Shown: positions 16,419 through 25,732 of the stretch, piece after piece
Position numbering within the stretch: the stretch's first letter is position 1
How the letters are laid out: each line of letters starts with the position of its first letter
Source of the DNA: Gluconacetobacter aggeris
GTDB taxonomy: Bacteria > Pseudomonadota > Alphaproteobacteria > Acetobacterales > Acetobacteraceae
Reading direction: 5' to 3'
Assembly: GCF_014174395.1 (NCBI RefSeq)
Contig: NZ_JABEQD010000009.1
Coordinates: 110,960 to 174,959 of the forward strand
DNA length: 64,000 nt
The notes under the pieces: model-generated
Told to the model about the DNA's origin: nothing
The model's input: the letters and a program-made list of their open reading frames with translations, nothing else
Database searches by the model: none
Made by a program: the position numbers and the translations under genes

Positions 16419-17297
16419 ATGATCGACATTCGACAGATGCGCTATTTCGTGGTGCTGGCCGAAACGCTGCATTTCGGTCGCGCGGCCGAGCGCCTGCATC
16501 TGAGCCAGCCGCCCCTCAGCCGCCAGATCGCCGCCCTGGAAAAGGAATTGGGCGTCCGCCTGCTCGAACGTCATTCGCGCCACGCGACGCTCACCCATGC
16601 CGGACGCCGCTTCCTGGCGGATTCCAAGGCCGTCCTGGCCGCCTTCGACCAGGCCTGCCTCAACGCCCAACTGGCGGAACGCGGCCAACTCGGCGAACTC
16701 TCGATCGGCTTCATGATGTATGCGACCTACACGGTCATTCCGGGCCTCGTGCGCCGCTATGTGGCGAATTATCCCATGGTCCATACCCGGCTGCGCGAGG
16801 TCGTCCCCGGCTCGCTCGCCGCCGATCTCCTGGCAGGCCGCTTCGATGCGGGGATCATGTTCGATCCGGGCTTCATCCGTGGGCTGGAAACCAGCGCGAT
16901 CCTGAGCGAGCCCCTCTGCCTGGCGGTGCCCGCGGACCACCCGCTTGCCGTCCGCCCGCTGATCGAGGCCAAAGACCTGGAGGACGAACCCCTGATCGCG
17001 GCACCGGTCGAAGTCTCGTCGATGCTGCGCGACGCCATCGTCCAATATTGCCGCTCAGGCGGCTTTGAACCCACCATCCGGCTGGAAACCCAGCTCCAGC
17101 ACACGATCGTCAATCTGGTCGCGGAAGGGCTGGGCATCGCTCTTGTCCCCCAGGGAATCCGGAAAGTGACAGTCGCCGGCACCATTTTCCGCGACCTCGA
17201 AAATGCGCCGATCGTCAACCATGTCGTCGCATGGCGGCCAGGAAACCTGAATCCCGCACTCATTCCGTTCCTGAAGGAATGCGAACAAAAAGCCTAG
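16419..17297 (+). CDS. LysR-family transcriptional regulator
   Basis: A 292-residue regulator. The N-terminal winged helix (residues 1-60) has LHFGRAAERLHLSQPPLSRQIAALEKELG, the typical LTTR recognition region of the BenM/CatM-like type. The substrate-binding domain spans about 90-290, with ADHPLAV and LVAEGLGIALVP motifs. No divergently transcribed partner sits next to it: the upstream gene is co-directional and the downstream gene is convergent. The target and inducer are therefore unknown. Confidence 0.92.
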   Translation: MIDIRQMRYFVVLAETLHFGRAAERLHLSQPPLSRQIAALEKELGVRLLERHSRHATLTHAGRRFLADSKAVLAAFDQACLNAQLAERGQLGELSIGFMMYATYTVIPGLVRRYVANYPMVHTRLREVVPGSLAADLLAGRFDAGIMFDPGFIRGLETSAILSEPLCLAVPADHPLAVRPLIEAKDLEDEPLIAAPVEVSSMLRDAIVQYCRSGGFEPTIRLETQLQHTIVNLVAEGLGIALVPQGIRKVTVAGTIFRDLENAPIVNHVVAWRPGNLNPALIPFLKECEQKA

Positions 17298-17326
17298 AAT
17301 ATCCCCTTATATCTTCAAAATATCTT

Positions 17327-17905
17327 TCAGCTTCCACCCTGCCGGTCATGGCAGAAGCATGCCGGGTCATGATCGTCGATCATGCCGACAGCCTGCATCC
17401 AGGCATACACGATCACCGGTCCGACGAACCTGAACCCCCGCGCCTTGAGGGCTTTCGCCATGGCCTGCGACAGCGGCGATTGCGCCAGCACCACGCCGGT
17501 GGTGTTCCGGACCGGCGCATCCGGCACCATGCCCCAGGCGAACGCCGCGAAGTCCTCGCCACGCTCCCGCATGGCCAGATAGGCCCGCGCATTGCCGATC
17601 GTCGCCTCGATCTTGGCCCGCGCCCGGATAATGCCGGGGTCCGCCATCAGGCGCGCCACATCCCCCGCCTCGAAACGCGCGACACGCTCGGGGTCGAAAC
17701 CCGCAAAGGCGCGACGAAACCCCTCGCGTCTGCGCAGCACGACCAGCCAGGACAAACCCGCCTGGAACCCCTCGAGGCACAGCATTTCCCAGAGCATCCG
17801 GCTGTCATGCACGGGCACGCCCCATTCCTGATCGTGATAGGCCCGCAGCAATGGGTCGGTCTGCGCCCAACGGCAACGGCTCAAGGCAAGAGTGGCATCA
17901 TCCAT
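17327..17905 (-). CDS. tag: DNA-3-methyladenine glycosylase I
   Basis: Base-excision repair enzyme removing 3-methyladenine. It is 192 residues from the ATG at 17905; an in-frame ATG 21 bases upstream is less likely. Hallmarks are RCRWAQTDPLLRAYHDQEWG near the N-terminus, with Cys and His zinc ligands, and the C-terminal DDHDPACFCH that supplies the remaining His-x3-Cys ligands. The EGFQAGLSW segment in the middle matches the helix-hairpin-helix region. Convergent with the LysR gene, with a 29-bp gap. Confidence 0.95.
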   Translation of the reverse strand: MDDATLALSRCRWAQTDPLLRAYHDQEWGVPVHDSRMLWEMLCLEGFQAGLSWLVVLRRREGFRRAFAGFDPERVARFEAGDVARLMADPGIIRARAKIEATIGNARAYLAMRERGEDFAAFAWGMVPDAPVRNTTGVVLAQSPLSQAMAKALKARGFRFVGPVIVYAWMQAVGMIDDHDPACFCHDRQGGS

Positions 17906-18035
17906 TCCGGCAACATAGCACGGCACCCCTACCCGGCCGCCAGGGCCACATGATGCCCAGCGCCTGTGAACGCCGAAGCCTGCCGGCGCTCTTCACGTTG
18001 CACAATATGCTCCGCTCCCGGCAGGCATGCATGAC

Positions 18036-18830
18036 CTATGGCTTTCCGGTCAGCGGCGCAACCATTCGCCCCTGGTCTTCTATTGTGCAGCGCTTTTGAT
18101 CCAGCCCGCCGGATGCTTCCTGTTGTGCCGCAATTTCCCGCCGTGCGGCATCCAGCAGTTCCGCATGAGCCGGGTCGCTGACAAACTGCGTGAAGACGAC
18201 ACTGCCTGTCACAAAGCCGGCCCAGACATCCGACGCCCAATGTACACCGCATACGACACGGCTTTCACCATATTCGCGCCCACGTGCCAGAATCTGCCCC
18301 GTATGGGTGGGGAAAAGCGACGACAGCAGCAATGCGGCCGACCAGCCCGTGGTGGCATGACCTGACGGATAGGCATAATCCTCCGCCGCATCCTTATTGC
18401 GCGCCACGCAGATAGGGGCATCGTTTCCGACAAAAGGGCGCGGCCGGCGCACGATATTCTTCTGGATCTTGACCTGAACCTTAACCGCATCGCGCAGGGC
18501 GGAAACCAGCTTGAACAAGGCCGGATTGCTCTTGTCTGTCAGAGCATGACCGATCGCACAGGAAAAATCCGCCAGCAGAGCCTCGGGCTTGGCGTCCGCG
18601 TCCGCGCGCGCCAGCGCCCAGCGCGCGGTACCCTTCAGTGCGCGCGTTTCCGCGAAGACCGTGCGGTCATACGCCTCCATCGCCGAACCCTGCGCCGGCG
18701 GCGGTGGCGCGAAAAGGACCGGCGCTTCGGGCATGGTTTGCGCATGCATGGGAGCGGCCTGCGTCGTCGCGCAGAATCCGGCTAGGGCGAGGGCAAAGGC
18801 CGCCCGCCCGGTTGTCCTGAATGGGACCAT
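18036..18830 (-). CDS. class A non-specific acid phosphatase (PAP2 superfamily), periplasmic
   Basis: A 264-residue secreted phosphatase. The signal peptide has a hydrophobic core FALALAGFCA and a likely Ala-x-Ala cleavage at TQAAP near residue 26. All three PAP2 signature blocks are present: K-x6-RP in KNIVRRPRP, PSGH in YPSGHATTGW, and SR-x5-H-x3-D in ESRVVCGVHWASD. This is the PhoN/PhoC pattern. It should hydrolyse phosphomonoesters in the periplasm. It lies downstream of the TonB receptor on the same strand but behind a strong terminator, so it probably has its own promoter. Confidence 0.92.
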   Translation of the reverse strand: MVPFRTTGRAAFALALAGFCATTQAAPMHAQTMPEAPVLFAPPPPAQGSAMEAYDRTVFAETRALKGTARWALARADADAKPEALLADFSCAIGHALTDKSNPALFKLVSALRDAVKVQVKIQKNIVRRPRPFVGNDAPICVARNKDAAEDYAYPSGHATTGWSAALLLSSLFPTHTGQILARGREYGESRVVCGVHWASDVWAGFVTGSVVFTQFVSDPAHAELLDAARREIAAQQEASGGLDQKRCTIEDQGRMVAPLTGKP

Positions 18831-18844
18831 GAAGCATGTCTCCG

Positions 18845-18877
18845 GAAAAAACGGCCCGCCGCACGAGGCGGCGGGCC
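18845..18877 (-). terminator. intrinsic terminator after the TonB-dependent receptor gene
   Basis: Perfect 9-bp GC stem (GGCCCGCCG at 18853-18861 and its complement at 18869-18877). On the minus strand it is followed by a G and then a run of six T (18846-18851 on the plus strand read as A). It lies 31 bp past the receptor stop. Confidence 0.85.
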
Positions 18878-18908
18878 CAGGATAAGAGAACGCGACCGAT
18901 TGGGCGGA

Positions 18909-21287
18909 TCAGAACCCGATGGGCACCGAGATCGACCCGAAGAAACCGCGGCCGGGCTGGGTGTTCCACAGCGCCACGCCCTCGGCCGTCGTCCCGGAAT
19001 AGGCAAAGATCTTTTTGCTGTCGGCCAGGTTTGTCACGCTGAGCTGAAACTTGATCGGCGGCACGGAATGGTCCTTGCCGTGGACCGTGTAGCCGATCGA
19101 AACGTCGAGCTGGTTGAACGGATCAAGCCCGTTCATGGCCTTGCCCGCCGAACTGATCACGCCGGCGCGCGCGCCGATCCATTTATCGATCACCGAGGCA
19201 TAGAGCCCGTTACGTTCATAGATCAGCCCTCCCGCCGCCGTGGAGTCCGGCGCGTTGGCGATCGGCGCGCCGGTACCCTGGGTCTTGGACTGGTTGAGGC
19301 TGCCATTGGCGAACAGCGTGAAGCCCGCACCCAGATGATAGGACGCTTCGCCTTCGATACCGTAATAATCGACGCCACCCTGGTTGTAATAGACCGTCAT
19401 CGGACCATAGCCGGGGACGTTCTGATTGGCGCTGGTCACGAAATTACTGAAGTTGATGTAATACACATCGCCCGACAGGGTGAAGCGCCGGCTCTGCCAG
19501 GCCGTACCGATCTGGTAGTTCATGGTGTTTTCCGGACTGACCTTGTTGGCCGCCGGATCGGGTGTGTAGAAGTAGGCGGCATCGGGCGCCAGGAAGCCGC
19601 GCGCGACCTGCAGATAGGCCGACCAGTTCGGGTTGACCATGTAATGCACATTCAGCGACGGCATGGGCGCGCCGTAGGTCTGGTCATAGTTGAGCGGCGT
19701 ACCAGTCTTCTGATTGACCGGCGCGTTGATCTGGCGAACCATGAGCGCGTATTTGAATCCCGGCGAAATCTCCAGGTTCGGCAGGGGCCGGAACGTCAGT
19801 TGCACGTATGGCTGCGCACTGAAATTGTCGAGCGTCATGAGCCGGTTGAGGGGAGCCGCCTGGTTGGTGAATGCACCGGTCGCCCAGTTGATGTTGCCCT
19901 GCTGGCGGGTGTCGCCCTGATGTTCCAGCCAGAAGCCGAGCTTCAGCTTCGCCAGACCAAAATCACGCTTGACGGCGAACGTATCGCCCCAGGCACGATA
20001 ATCCTGCCGCATCGCCTGGCCGTATTCGCAACCCGGACCTGAATTATAGGTCATCTTGTTGGCACCGTACGTTCCGCCGCACGCAACGACATGTCCCTTC
20101 CAGACCGGCGCGACATTGAGATACTGCGCCTGGGTGGTGCCGTTCACGTCATTTTCGTTATGACCGTGATGGTAATAAGCGTAAGTATAGGCCTTGTTGT
20201 CGATGCTCCAGCCCCCGCCGATATCGGAATTCAGGCCGATATAAGCCATGTCGGTCTGGATGGTATCGACATTGTATTTGAAGTAGTTCTGCGAATTCGG
20301 GTTGTTCGACAGGCCGTAATCGGAACCGTAAGCGGCGATTTCGCCTGTCGTCACGCCGGGTGGCGCATGCTGGACCAGATTGTTGTACATCCCCATGAAC
20401 GTCAGCGTAGTGTGGTCGTTGATCGGCTGGACCCACTTTCCGTAGAAATTGTAACGCTGCTGCCCCGCATAAGTCTGGTAGCCATCGCTCTGCACGCCAC
20501 CGGCGTCAAAGACGAAAGATGCGTTGTTCAGTTTCTTCATCCGGCCGCTATTGAATTCGCCGCCATAAGTATAGGTATTCCAGGCCCCCATGCTGCCATA
20601 GGCTTCGACCGCGCGCCGGTCGGTCGGTGCCTTGCCGTTGACCGCAATGGTGCCGCCGAACGTCGCATAGCCCATCGTGCTGGCATCGCCCGGTCCGCGA
20701 TCGACGCTGATCTCGCCAAGGTCGTGCGCGGTATAATAACCGGTGGTGTGATGCGTGAAGTTGTTGCCGTCGGCGAATGGTATGCCATCGAACAGGACGT
20801 TATACTGACCATCGGAGAATCCGCGGACCGACACCTTGTTTTCTGCCAGACCGGGCCCGTTCGATCCGATGGTCATGACGCTGGGCGAGAGCGCCACCAT
20901 AGTGTCGTAACTACCCGACGGCGGGATGTTGTTCTCGATAAAGTGCTGGCTGATGACCGATGTCGGCTGGAAGGCTGTCAGCGGCGCCTTGGTCGGAGCC
21001 TGATAGGCTGCGGAATCGACTTTCGTGCGGCCGATCGTCTCGATCTGCTCGCCCTTCGGCGCTGCGGCGGCAGCCACCGCCGCACCGTTCTTTCTCGCCG
21101 CCCCCGACGTCACCCGGCCTTTCTTCTGCATGGTGTCGCGGGACACATCGGCGGTCGGCGCGGCGTGGGCGGCGGATACGCCAGACATCATGCCCATGCA
21201 GACCAGCGCGGTAGAAGCCAGGCCACGTGCCTTGCGCCCCGCCAGACGGCGTGACGATCGCTGACGAAAAAGAACAGGTTGTAACAT
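18909..21287 (-). CDS. TonB-dependent outer-membrane receptor
   Basis: A 792-residue receptor starting at the ATG at 21287, with a gagg ribosome-binding site. The long basic N-terminus is followed by a hydrophobic segment ending SAAHAAP (about residue 43), a signal peptide. The plug region (about 100-230) contains VSVRGFSDGQYNVLFDGIPF and the GDASTMGYATFGGTI stretch. The rest is a beta-barrel rich in aromatic strands, ending in the outer-membrane signature GRGFFGSISVPIGF with terminal Phe. The low-complexity Ala-rich stretch near residues 65-80 may be a TonB-box linker. The ligand cannot be deduced. The neighbouring ABC operon suggests iron or an organic chelate, but no Fur-like site was recognised. 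Confidence 0.92.
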   Translation of the reverse strand: MLQPVLFRQRSSRRLAGRKARGLASTALVCMGMMSGVSAAHAAPTADVSRDTMQKKGRVTSGAARKNGAAVAAAAAPKGEQIETIGRTKVDSAAYQAPTKAPLTAFQPTSVISQHFIENNIPPSGSYDTMVALSPSVMTIGSNGPGLAENKVSVRGFSDGQYNVLFDGIPFADGNNFTHHTTGYYTAHDLGEISVDRGPGDASTMGYATFGGTIAVNGKAPTDRRAVEAYGSMGAWNTYTYGGEFNSGRMKKLNNASFVFDAGGVQSDGYQTYAGQQRYNFYGKWVQPINDHTTLTFMGMYNNLVQHAPPGVTTGEIAAYGSDYGLSNNPNSQNYFKYNVDTIQTDMAYIGLNSDIGGGWSIDNKAYTYAYYHHGHNENDVNGTTQAQYLNVAPVWKGHVVACGGTYGANKMTYNSGPGCEYGQAMRQDYRAWGDTFAVKRDFGLAKLKLGFWLEHQGDTRQQGNINWATGAFTNQAAPLNRLMTLDNFSAQPYVQLTFRPLPNLEISPGFKYALMVRQINAPVNQKTGTPLNYDQTYGAPMPSLNVHYMVNPNWSAYLQVARGFLAPDAAYFYTPDPAANKVSPENTMNYQIGTAWQSRRFTLSGDVYYINFSNFVTSANQNVPGYGPMTVYYNQGGVDYYGIEGEASYHLGAGFTLFANGSLNQSKTQGTGAPIANAPDSTAAGGLIYERNGLYASVIDKWIGARAGVISSAGKAMNGLDPFNQLDVSIGYTVHGKDHSVPPIKFQLSVTNLADSKKIFAYSGTTAEGVALWNTQPGRGFFGSISVPIGF

Positions 21288-21541
21288 TTGATCCTCGGAA
21301 TAGTCGCCGCCGCCTCGGACCCCCCGTAGCGATCACGACACGACCGGCCTTCTATCACGCGACTCAAATCATTTTTGTGAAATTGATATTCCAGTTTTAT
21401 GAAGAAAATATTTTTTTGTCTCTACTTTGCTTCGCATTCTCAAATAAAATTGCAAAAATATCACGGGAAATTAAAATAAAACGTCTGATGCCTAAAAGAT
21501 TAGAAATGTAGCTTGAACTACAACCCTCCTTCTGACGCGAC

Positions 21542-22336
21542 TCACCGCGCCAGATGGTCCAGCCGCAATCGTCCCCGCGCGTCGCTGAGCCGCGCCGACG
21601 TCAGGACGGCGGACATGGTGGCGCCGATCATGTTCCCGCTGACGATCAGGCTCATCAGCACGATCTGGTATTTCGACGCGTCGAGCGGATTCATCCCGGC
21701 CAGGATCTGGCCCGTCATGATCCCCGGCAGGGTGATGACCCCTGCTGCGGCCATCTGGTTCAGGGTCGGGATCAGCGCGGTACGGATCGCCTGGCGGATC
21801 AGGCCGTTCATCGCCTCGGCGCGTGTCGCCCCCAGAATCAACCGTGCCTCGATCGCGGCACGCTCGCGCGCGACCATGGACAGAAGCGTGTTCATCGACA
21901 GGCTGGTCGCATTCATCACATTGCCCAGCAACAGGCCCGTCATCGGAATGGCGGTGCGCGCCTGGTACCAGGGATGCGGCTGCAAAGCGGTCAGCAGCCC
22001 GACCAGCACCACGATGACCGTGCCTGTTGCCGTACTGAACCCGCCAATTCCAAAATGCCATACCGGCGTCAGTCGCGTGACCTGGCGCGACCCGACCTCG
22101 AATGTCGCCGCTGAGAACATGAAGGCCAGCACCAGCAGGGTCAGCCAGACCGACGACCGGCCGAAGACGAACAGCAGCACGCTTCCCGTCAGCACCAGTT
22201 GGACCGCCATGCGTATGCCAGCGACGATCAGCGTGCGGTGAATGCCCAGCGACAGTACCAGCGACAGCGCCACGCAGCCGACGATCAGCCCCCCCGCCAG
22301 GATCATGTCGCCGGTATCCAGCAGAATCGGCGTCAT
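21542..22336 (-). CDS. fetB: ABC transporter permease of the FetB/UPF0014 family
   Basis: Membrane subunit of FetAB, a transporter reported in E. coli to export iron and to help survival under peroxide stress. It has 264 residues with about seven hydrophobic helices. Signatures of the family include AVQLVLTGSVLLFVF, the conserved MTGLLLGNVMNATSLSM and the coupling region RLILGATRAEAMNGLIRQAIRTALIPTLNQM followed by GIMTGQILAGMNPL. Its start overlaps the stop of fetA by 4 bp. It is the last gene of a five-gene leftward operon. Confidence 0.86.
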   Translation of the reverse strand: MTPILLDTGDMILAGGLIVGCVALSLVLSLGIHRTLIVAGIRMAVQLVLTGSVLLFVFGRSSVWLTLLVLAFMFSAATFEVGSRQVTRLTPVWHFGIGGFSTATGTVIVVLVGLLTALQPHPWYQARTAIPMTGLLLGNVMNATSLSMNTLLSMVARERAAIEARLILGATRAEAMNGLIRQAIRTALIPTLNQMAAAGVITLPGIMTGQILAGMNPLDASKYQIVLMSLIVSGNMIGATMSAVLTSARLSDARGRLRLDHLAR

Positions 22337-23004
22337 GACTCCGCTCCGACAAAATGCCCCTGCGCCAGTTCGCGGCGCAGGTCGGCCATCCGCGTCGCCT
22401 GCGCCGCATCGTGCGACACCAGGACGATCGCGGTCCCTCCGGCCATGGCCTCACGCATCATCGCCTCCACCATCAAGGTCGTCCCGCCGTCCAGGGCGGA
22501 ACAGGGTTCGTCCATCAGCAGCGCGCGCGGTGCCAGGCGCAGCCCGCGCACCAGGGCCAGGCGCTGCCGTTCGCCGGTGGACAGGCGATGCACCGGATCG
22601 TTCAGCACCCCCCCACGCAGGCCGGCCTTCGCCATCAGATCGCGGGTCAGCGCATCGTCGGGCATGTGGTCCAGGACCGAATCCGACCACCAGCCCGGCT
22701 CGGCCGGCAGGTACACGACCTGCCGCCGCCAGCGATGGGCCGGCATGCCGGAACAGAACCGCCCGTCCAGCGCCACGTCGCCCTGATGGGGGTCGAGATC
22801 CGCCATCATGCGCAGCAGCACGGATTTGCCGGCGCCGGACATGCCGGTAATGACCAGGCACGCTCCCGCCGGCACGTCGAATGCGAATGGCCCGGCATGG
22901 CCATTGCGCAAGGCGCGCACGGAAAGACCCCGCGACAGCACATCGTCGGCCCGGGGCGCGGAAACGCCTTCGATCACGCTGATACCACCCGTTCGCTTCG
23001 ACAC
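22333..23004 (-). CDS. fetA: ABC transporter ATP-binding protein, FetA-like
   Basis: A 223-residue ATPase. Walker A is GMSGAGKS near residue 55, the signature loop is LSTGERQRLALVRGL, Walker B is ALLMDEPCSALD and the switch His is in VSHD. The short length and LPAEPGWWSDSVLDHM, where most ATPases have a Q-loop followed by an LTV..N motif, match the FetA/YbbL group. The gene follows the importer-type ATPase gene by 3 bp and overlaps fetB, so it belongs to the same transcript. Confidence 0.84.
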   Translation of the reverse strand: MSKRTGGISVIEGVSAPRADDVLSRGLSVRALRNGHAGPFAFDVPAGACLVITGMSGAGKSVLLRMMADLDPHQGDVALDGRFCSGMPAHRWRRQVVYLPAEPGWWSDSVLDHMPDDALTRDLMAKAGLRGGVLNDPVHRLSTGERQRLALVRGLRLAPRALLMDEPCSALDGGTTLMVEAMMREAMAGGTAIVLVSHDAAQATRMADLRRELAQGHFVGAES

Positions 23005-23007
23005 GGC

Positions 23008-24054
23008 TCAGGACGCCGGATAGGCGAAGAGGTGCTGACCGTCGAACGTCAGGAAAGCCTGCTCGGGTGGACTCTCGGCCTCCAGACTATGCACCGACCA
23101 GTCCAGGGACGGCAGATGCCACAGGGTGCGCCAGCGCCCCGCCTCGAATGTCATGTCCATCCGCATCGCGACATGACCGCGCGCCCCCCGCCGCACACCT
23201 TCGGGACGCAGATAGGCACAAGCCGGTCCCTCATTGTCCACACCGACCGTCGTCACGTCCTGAAACCCGCCGGCACCGTCGAACCCCCATTGCCTGTCAC
23301 GGCGGCGCAGCATGACCGGCAACGCGCCCTCGGCGCCGGTCATACGCGCGATGCGCGGCGAAAGCGGGCGGCGGTACAGCCCGTCCGGCGCGGCATCCTG
23401 CACGATCTGCCCGCCTTCCAGCATCAGGACACGGTCGGCCAGGCGCCAGACATCGACCGGATCGTGGGTCACGAACAATGCGGAACATCCCGTCTCGCGC
23501 ACCAGGCGGCGGATCTGGTCGCGCATGCGGCCGCGCACCTCGACATCCAGCCCCGACAGGGGTTCGTCCAGCAGCAGCAGGTCCGGCCGCGCCGCAAGCG
23601 CCCGTGCCAGGCCGACCCGCTGCTGCTGGCCGCCCGACAATTGCGCGGGATAGCGCCCCTCCAGCCCCGCCATGGACATGTCACGCAACAGCGCGCGGGC
23701 CCGCTCCCCGCGGTCACGCCCGCGGCCGGGCATGGCTGTCACGATATTATCCAGACAGGTCAGATGCGGCCACAACGCATAATCCTGAAAGACCATGCCC
23801 AGGCCGCGCCGTTCCGGCGGCACGAAAATACCATCGGCATGATTGTCGACCCGCCTGCCGCGCAGCGTCACGCACCCCGCATCGGGCCGTTCCAACCCCG
23901 CGACCAGGCGGATCATGGTTGTCTTGCCGGACCCGGAGCCCCCCATCAGCAGCACGAACTGCCCGCGCGGAACATCGAGGGTAACGCCGCGCAGAACCCT
24001 TGTCCGACCATGGGATTTCACGATTCCATCCAGAGACAGGATGTTTTCAGGCAT
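23008..24054 (-). CDS. ABC transporter ATP-binding protein, Fe3+/spermidine/AEP (FbpC/PotA) type
   Basis: A 348-residue ATPase from the ATG at 24054, overlapping the permease gene by 8 bp. Walker A GGSGSGKT lies near residue 40. The Q-loop is MVFQDYALWPHLT, the signature LSGGQQQRVGLARAL, Walker B LLLDEPLSGLD and the switch VTHDPVD. The C-terminal domain (about 240-348) has the TOBE-like fold found in importers for ferric ion, polyamines, putrescine or 2-aminoethylphosphonate. It energises the fused permease encoded immediately upstream. Confidence 0.87.
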   Translation of the reverse strand: MPENILSLDGIVKSHGRTRVLRGVTLDVPRGQFVLLMGGSGSGKTTMIRLVAGLERPDAGCVTLRGRRVDNHADGIFVPPERRGLGMVFQDYALWPHLTCLDNIVTAMPGRGRDRGERARALLRDMSMAGLEGRYPAQLSGGQQQRVGLARALAARPDLLLLDEPLSGLDVEVRGRMRDQIRRLVRETGCSALFVTHDPVDVWRLADRVLMLEGGQIVQDAAPDGLYRRPLSPRIARMTGAEGALPVMLRRRDRQWGFDGAGGFQDVTTVGVDNEGPACAYLRPEGVRRGARGHVAMRMDMTFEAGRWRTLWHLPSLDWSVHSLEAESPPEQAFLTFDGQHLFAYPAS

Positions 24055-25732
24055 TTTCTTGCTCCAGGGACGGGGCTGTCCGGGCATTTCCGGCCCCTCC
24101 CATCCGTTCCGGTCCGGAACCGACCACCAGGCGAGGCACCAGGATAATCGCGGCCGCCGTCACCGCCAGGCAAATCCCCATCGCGACCAGCGCCAGCCGG
24201 GCCTCGGCACCGTAATGCAATGTATCATCCAGAGACAGCAGCTTGACACCCAGGGGCGCACTGCCCGCGGGATACAGGATTTCCGACAGGGGCAGTTCAA
24301 AAAACAGGGTCACGAACACCATGCCCCACGCCCAAGTCAGCCGCCGGAACAGCAGCGGCAGGTAGATCCGTTCCACCCGCCGCGCCAGCGACACCCCGTG
24401 CACGCGCGCAGCCTCGCCCAGCCCGCGATGCAGGTGCGCGAACGGCGCGTCGAGAAAGCGGATGGCGATCGGAAGGTGGCTGGCGGTATAAGCCAGGATC
24501 AGCAAAGCTGGCGTGCCGTACAGGGACAGGACACGCCCGTTGAACGCAATCACATAGGCGGCACCGAGTATGACGCCCGGCACTGCCATGTTGGCCGATG
24601 TCAGCCACAGCAGCATGCGCGCCACCACACGTCCCGAACCGCCGGCACGCATGCGCCCGCCCAGGATCAGGGCAGCCAGCAGAACGGCGAAGACCGCCGA
24701 AACGAAGGCATAGCGCAGCGACAGGCCGATCCCGCGCCACCCTTCCCCGTCGATCAACAGCGCATCGCCGCTACCGGTGTCGCCCATGGCCTGGGCCGCC
24801 AGGGCCAGCAGCGGCACCACCTCCCCCGCCAGCAGGATGCCCACGGTAAGAGACCACGCCAGCACGGTCATCCCCCGGCCGCAGGGCGCGACACCGGGAC
24901 GATGCCGATGTCCTCCGCCCGCCATCGCGCTGCGCCGCGCCAGCACGGCCTGCACCACCAGGGCCGCCAGGGCCAGCAGTACCAGAACCCAGCTCAGCCG
25001 GGCGGCCCGGGTGAAATCAAGCGGAACGGTCGAGAGATCCTGATATATGGCATAGATGACCAGCGGCATGCGCGCCTGCGCGCCCAGGGTCGCCGCGATG
25101 CCGAAATCCTGTGATGCAGCCACCACCTGTATCGTGAATATGCTGCCGGATACCGGCAGAAGAAGCCGCAGCGTCAACCATGCGCGCCGCCACGCCGCGG
25201 GCACATGCACCCGCGATGCCGCATCCATGTCCGCACCAACCGCGTGCCATCCCGCGCGCGCCGCCACCGACGAAAAGGCCAACCCCTTGACCGTCAGCAG
25301 CGCAACGATCCCAGCCTCGCCATACAACAGGTGGCCGGCCGCCCCACCGGCCAGGAACGGCGCGGCAACCACGATCTGCCAGCCCATGGTCAGCAGATAG
25401 CTTGGCATCAGGAAGATACCCCACAGCGCCGCGGACAGCAGCCCCGCCCCACGCCACCGCCGACGTTCCAGCAGGAAACCGGCCAGAAGCCCAGGCGGAA
25501 TGACCAGCAGCCCGGCTTCGGTGCTGAGGCGCACCGTGTTCCACAACGCTCCGGATGACAGGCCAGGGCCGGACGCCGCCCCCAGGCCGGGCAGAGGCGC
25601 CCAGTCCGGCATCAGCGGCAGCATCAGGAAGCGCGTCAGCGGATAGAGGAAACAGACTGCGATGACGGCACCGAACAGCACCGACGGCCCGCAAATTCCC
25701 ATAAACCCGATCCAACGCCGCGCACCGCTCAC
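24047..25732 (-). CDS. ABC transporter permease with two fused membrane domains (FbpB-like)
   Basis: A 561-residue permease with about 12 hydrophobic helices arranged as two BPD-type halves, as in FbpB/ThiP/PhnU-V-fused proteins. Coupling-loop-like sequences are seen in each half: AASRVHVPAAWRRAWLTLRLLLP (around residue 180) and EAARVHGVSLARRVERIYLPLLFRR (around residue 450). The stop of the binding-protein gene overlaps its start by 4 bp. It forms the import channel with the ATPase encoded downstream. Confidence 0.87.
   Translation of the reverse strand: MSGARRWIGFMGICGPSVLFGAVIAVCFLYPLTRFLMLPLMPDWAPLPGLGAASGPGLSSGALWNTVRLSTEAGLLVIPPGLLAGFLLERRRWRGAGLLSAALWGIFLMPSYLLTMGWQIVVAAPFLAGGAAGHLLYGEAGIVALLTVKGLAFSSVAARAGWHAVGADMDAASRVHVPAAWRRAWLTLRLLLPVSGSIFTIQVVAASQDFGIAATLGAQARMPLVIYAIYQDLSTVPLDFTRAARLSWVLVLLALAALVVQAVLARRSAMAGGGHRHRPGVAPCGRGMTVLAWSLTVGILLAGEVVPLLALAAQAMGDTGSGDALLIDGEGWRGIGLSLRYAFVSAVFAVLLAALILGGRMRAGGSGRVVARMLLWLTSANMAVPGVILGAAYVIAFNGRVLSLYGTPALLILAYTASHLPIAIRFLDAPFAHLHRGLGEAARVHGVSLARRVERIYLPLLFRRLTWAWGMVFVTLFFELPLSEILYPAGSAPLGVKLLSLDDTLHYGAEARLALVAMGICLAVTAAAIILVPRLVVGSGPERMGGAGNARTAPSLEQENA

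Noticed and set aside
15084..17045. 653-codon open frame on the minus strand, antisense to the rRNA methyltransferase and LysR genes
   Set aside because: It has no recognisable domain and is composed of residues expected from reading GC-rich genes on the wrong strand. Both plus-strand genes under it are clear family members. Similar long antisense frames elsewhere (for example 3183-4592 and 48154-50034 minus) were left out for the same reason.
21288..21541. Cobalamin or other riboswitch upstream of the TonB receptor
   Set aside because: No B12-box or other conserved aptamer core was seen; the region is simply AT-rich.
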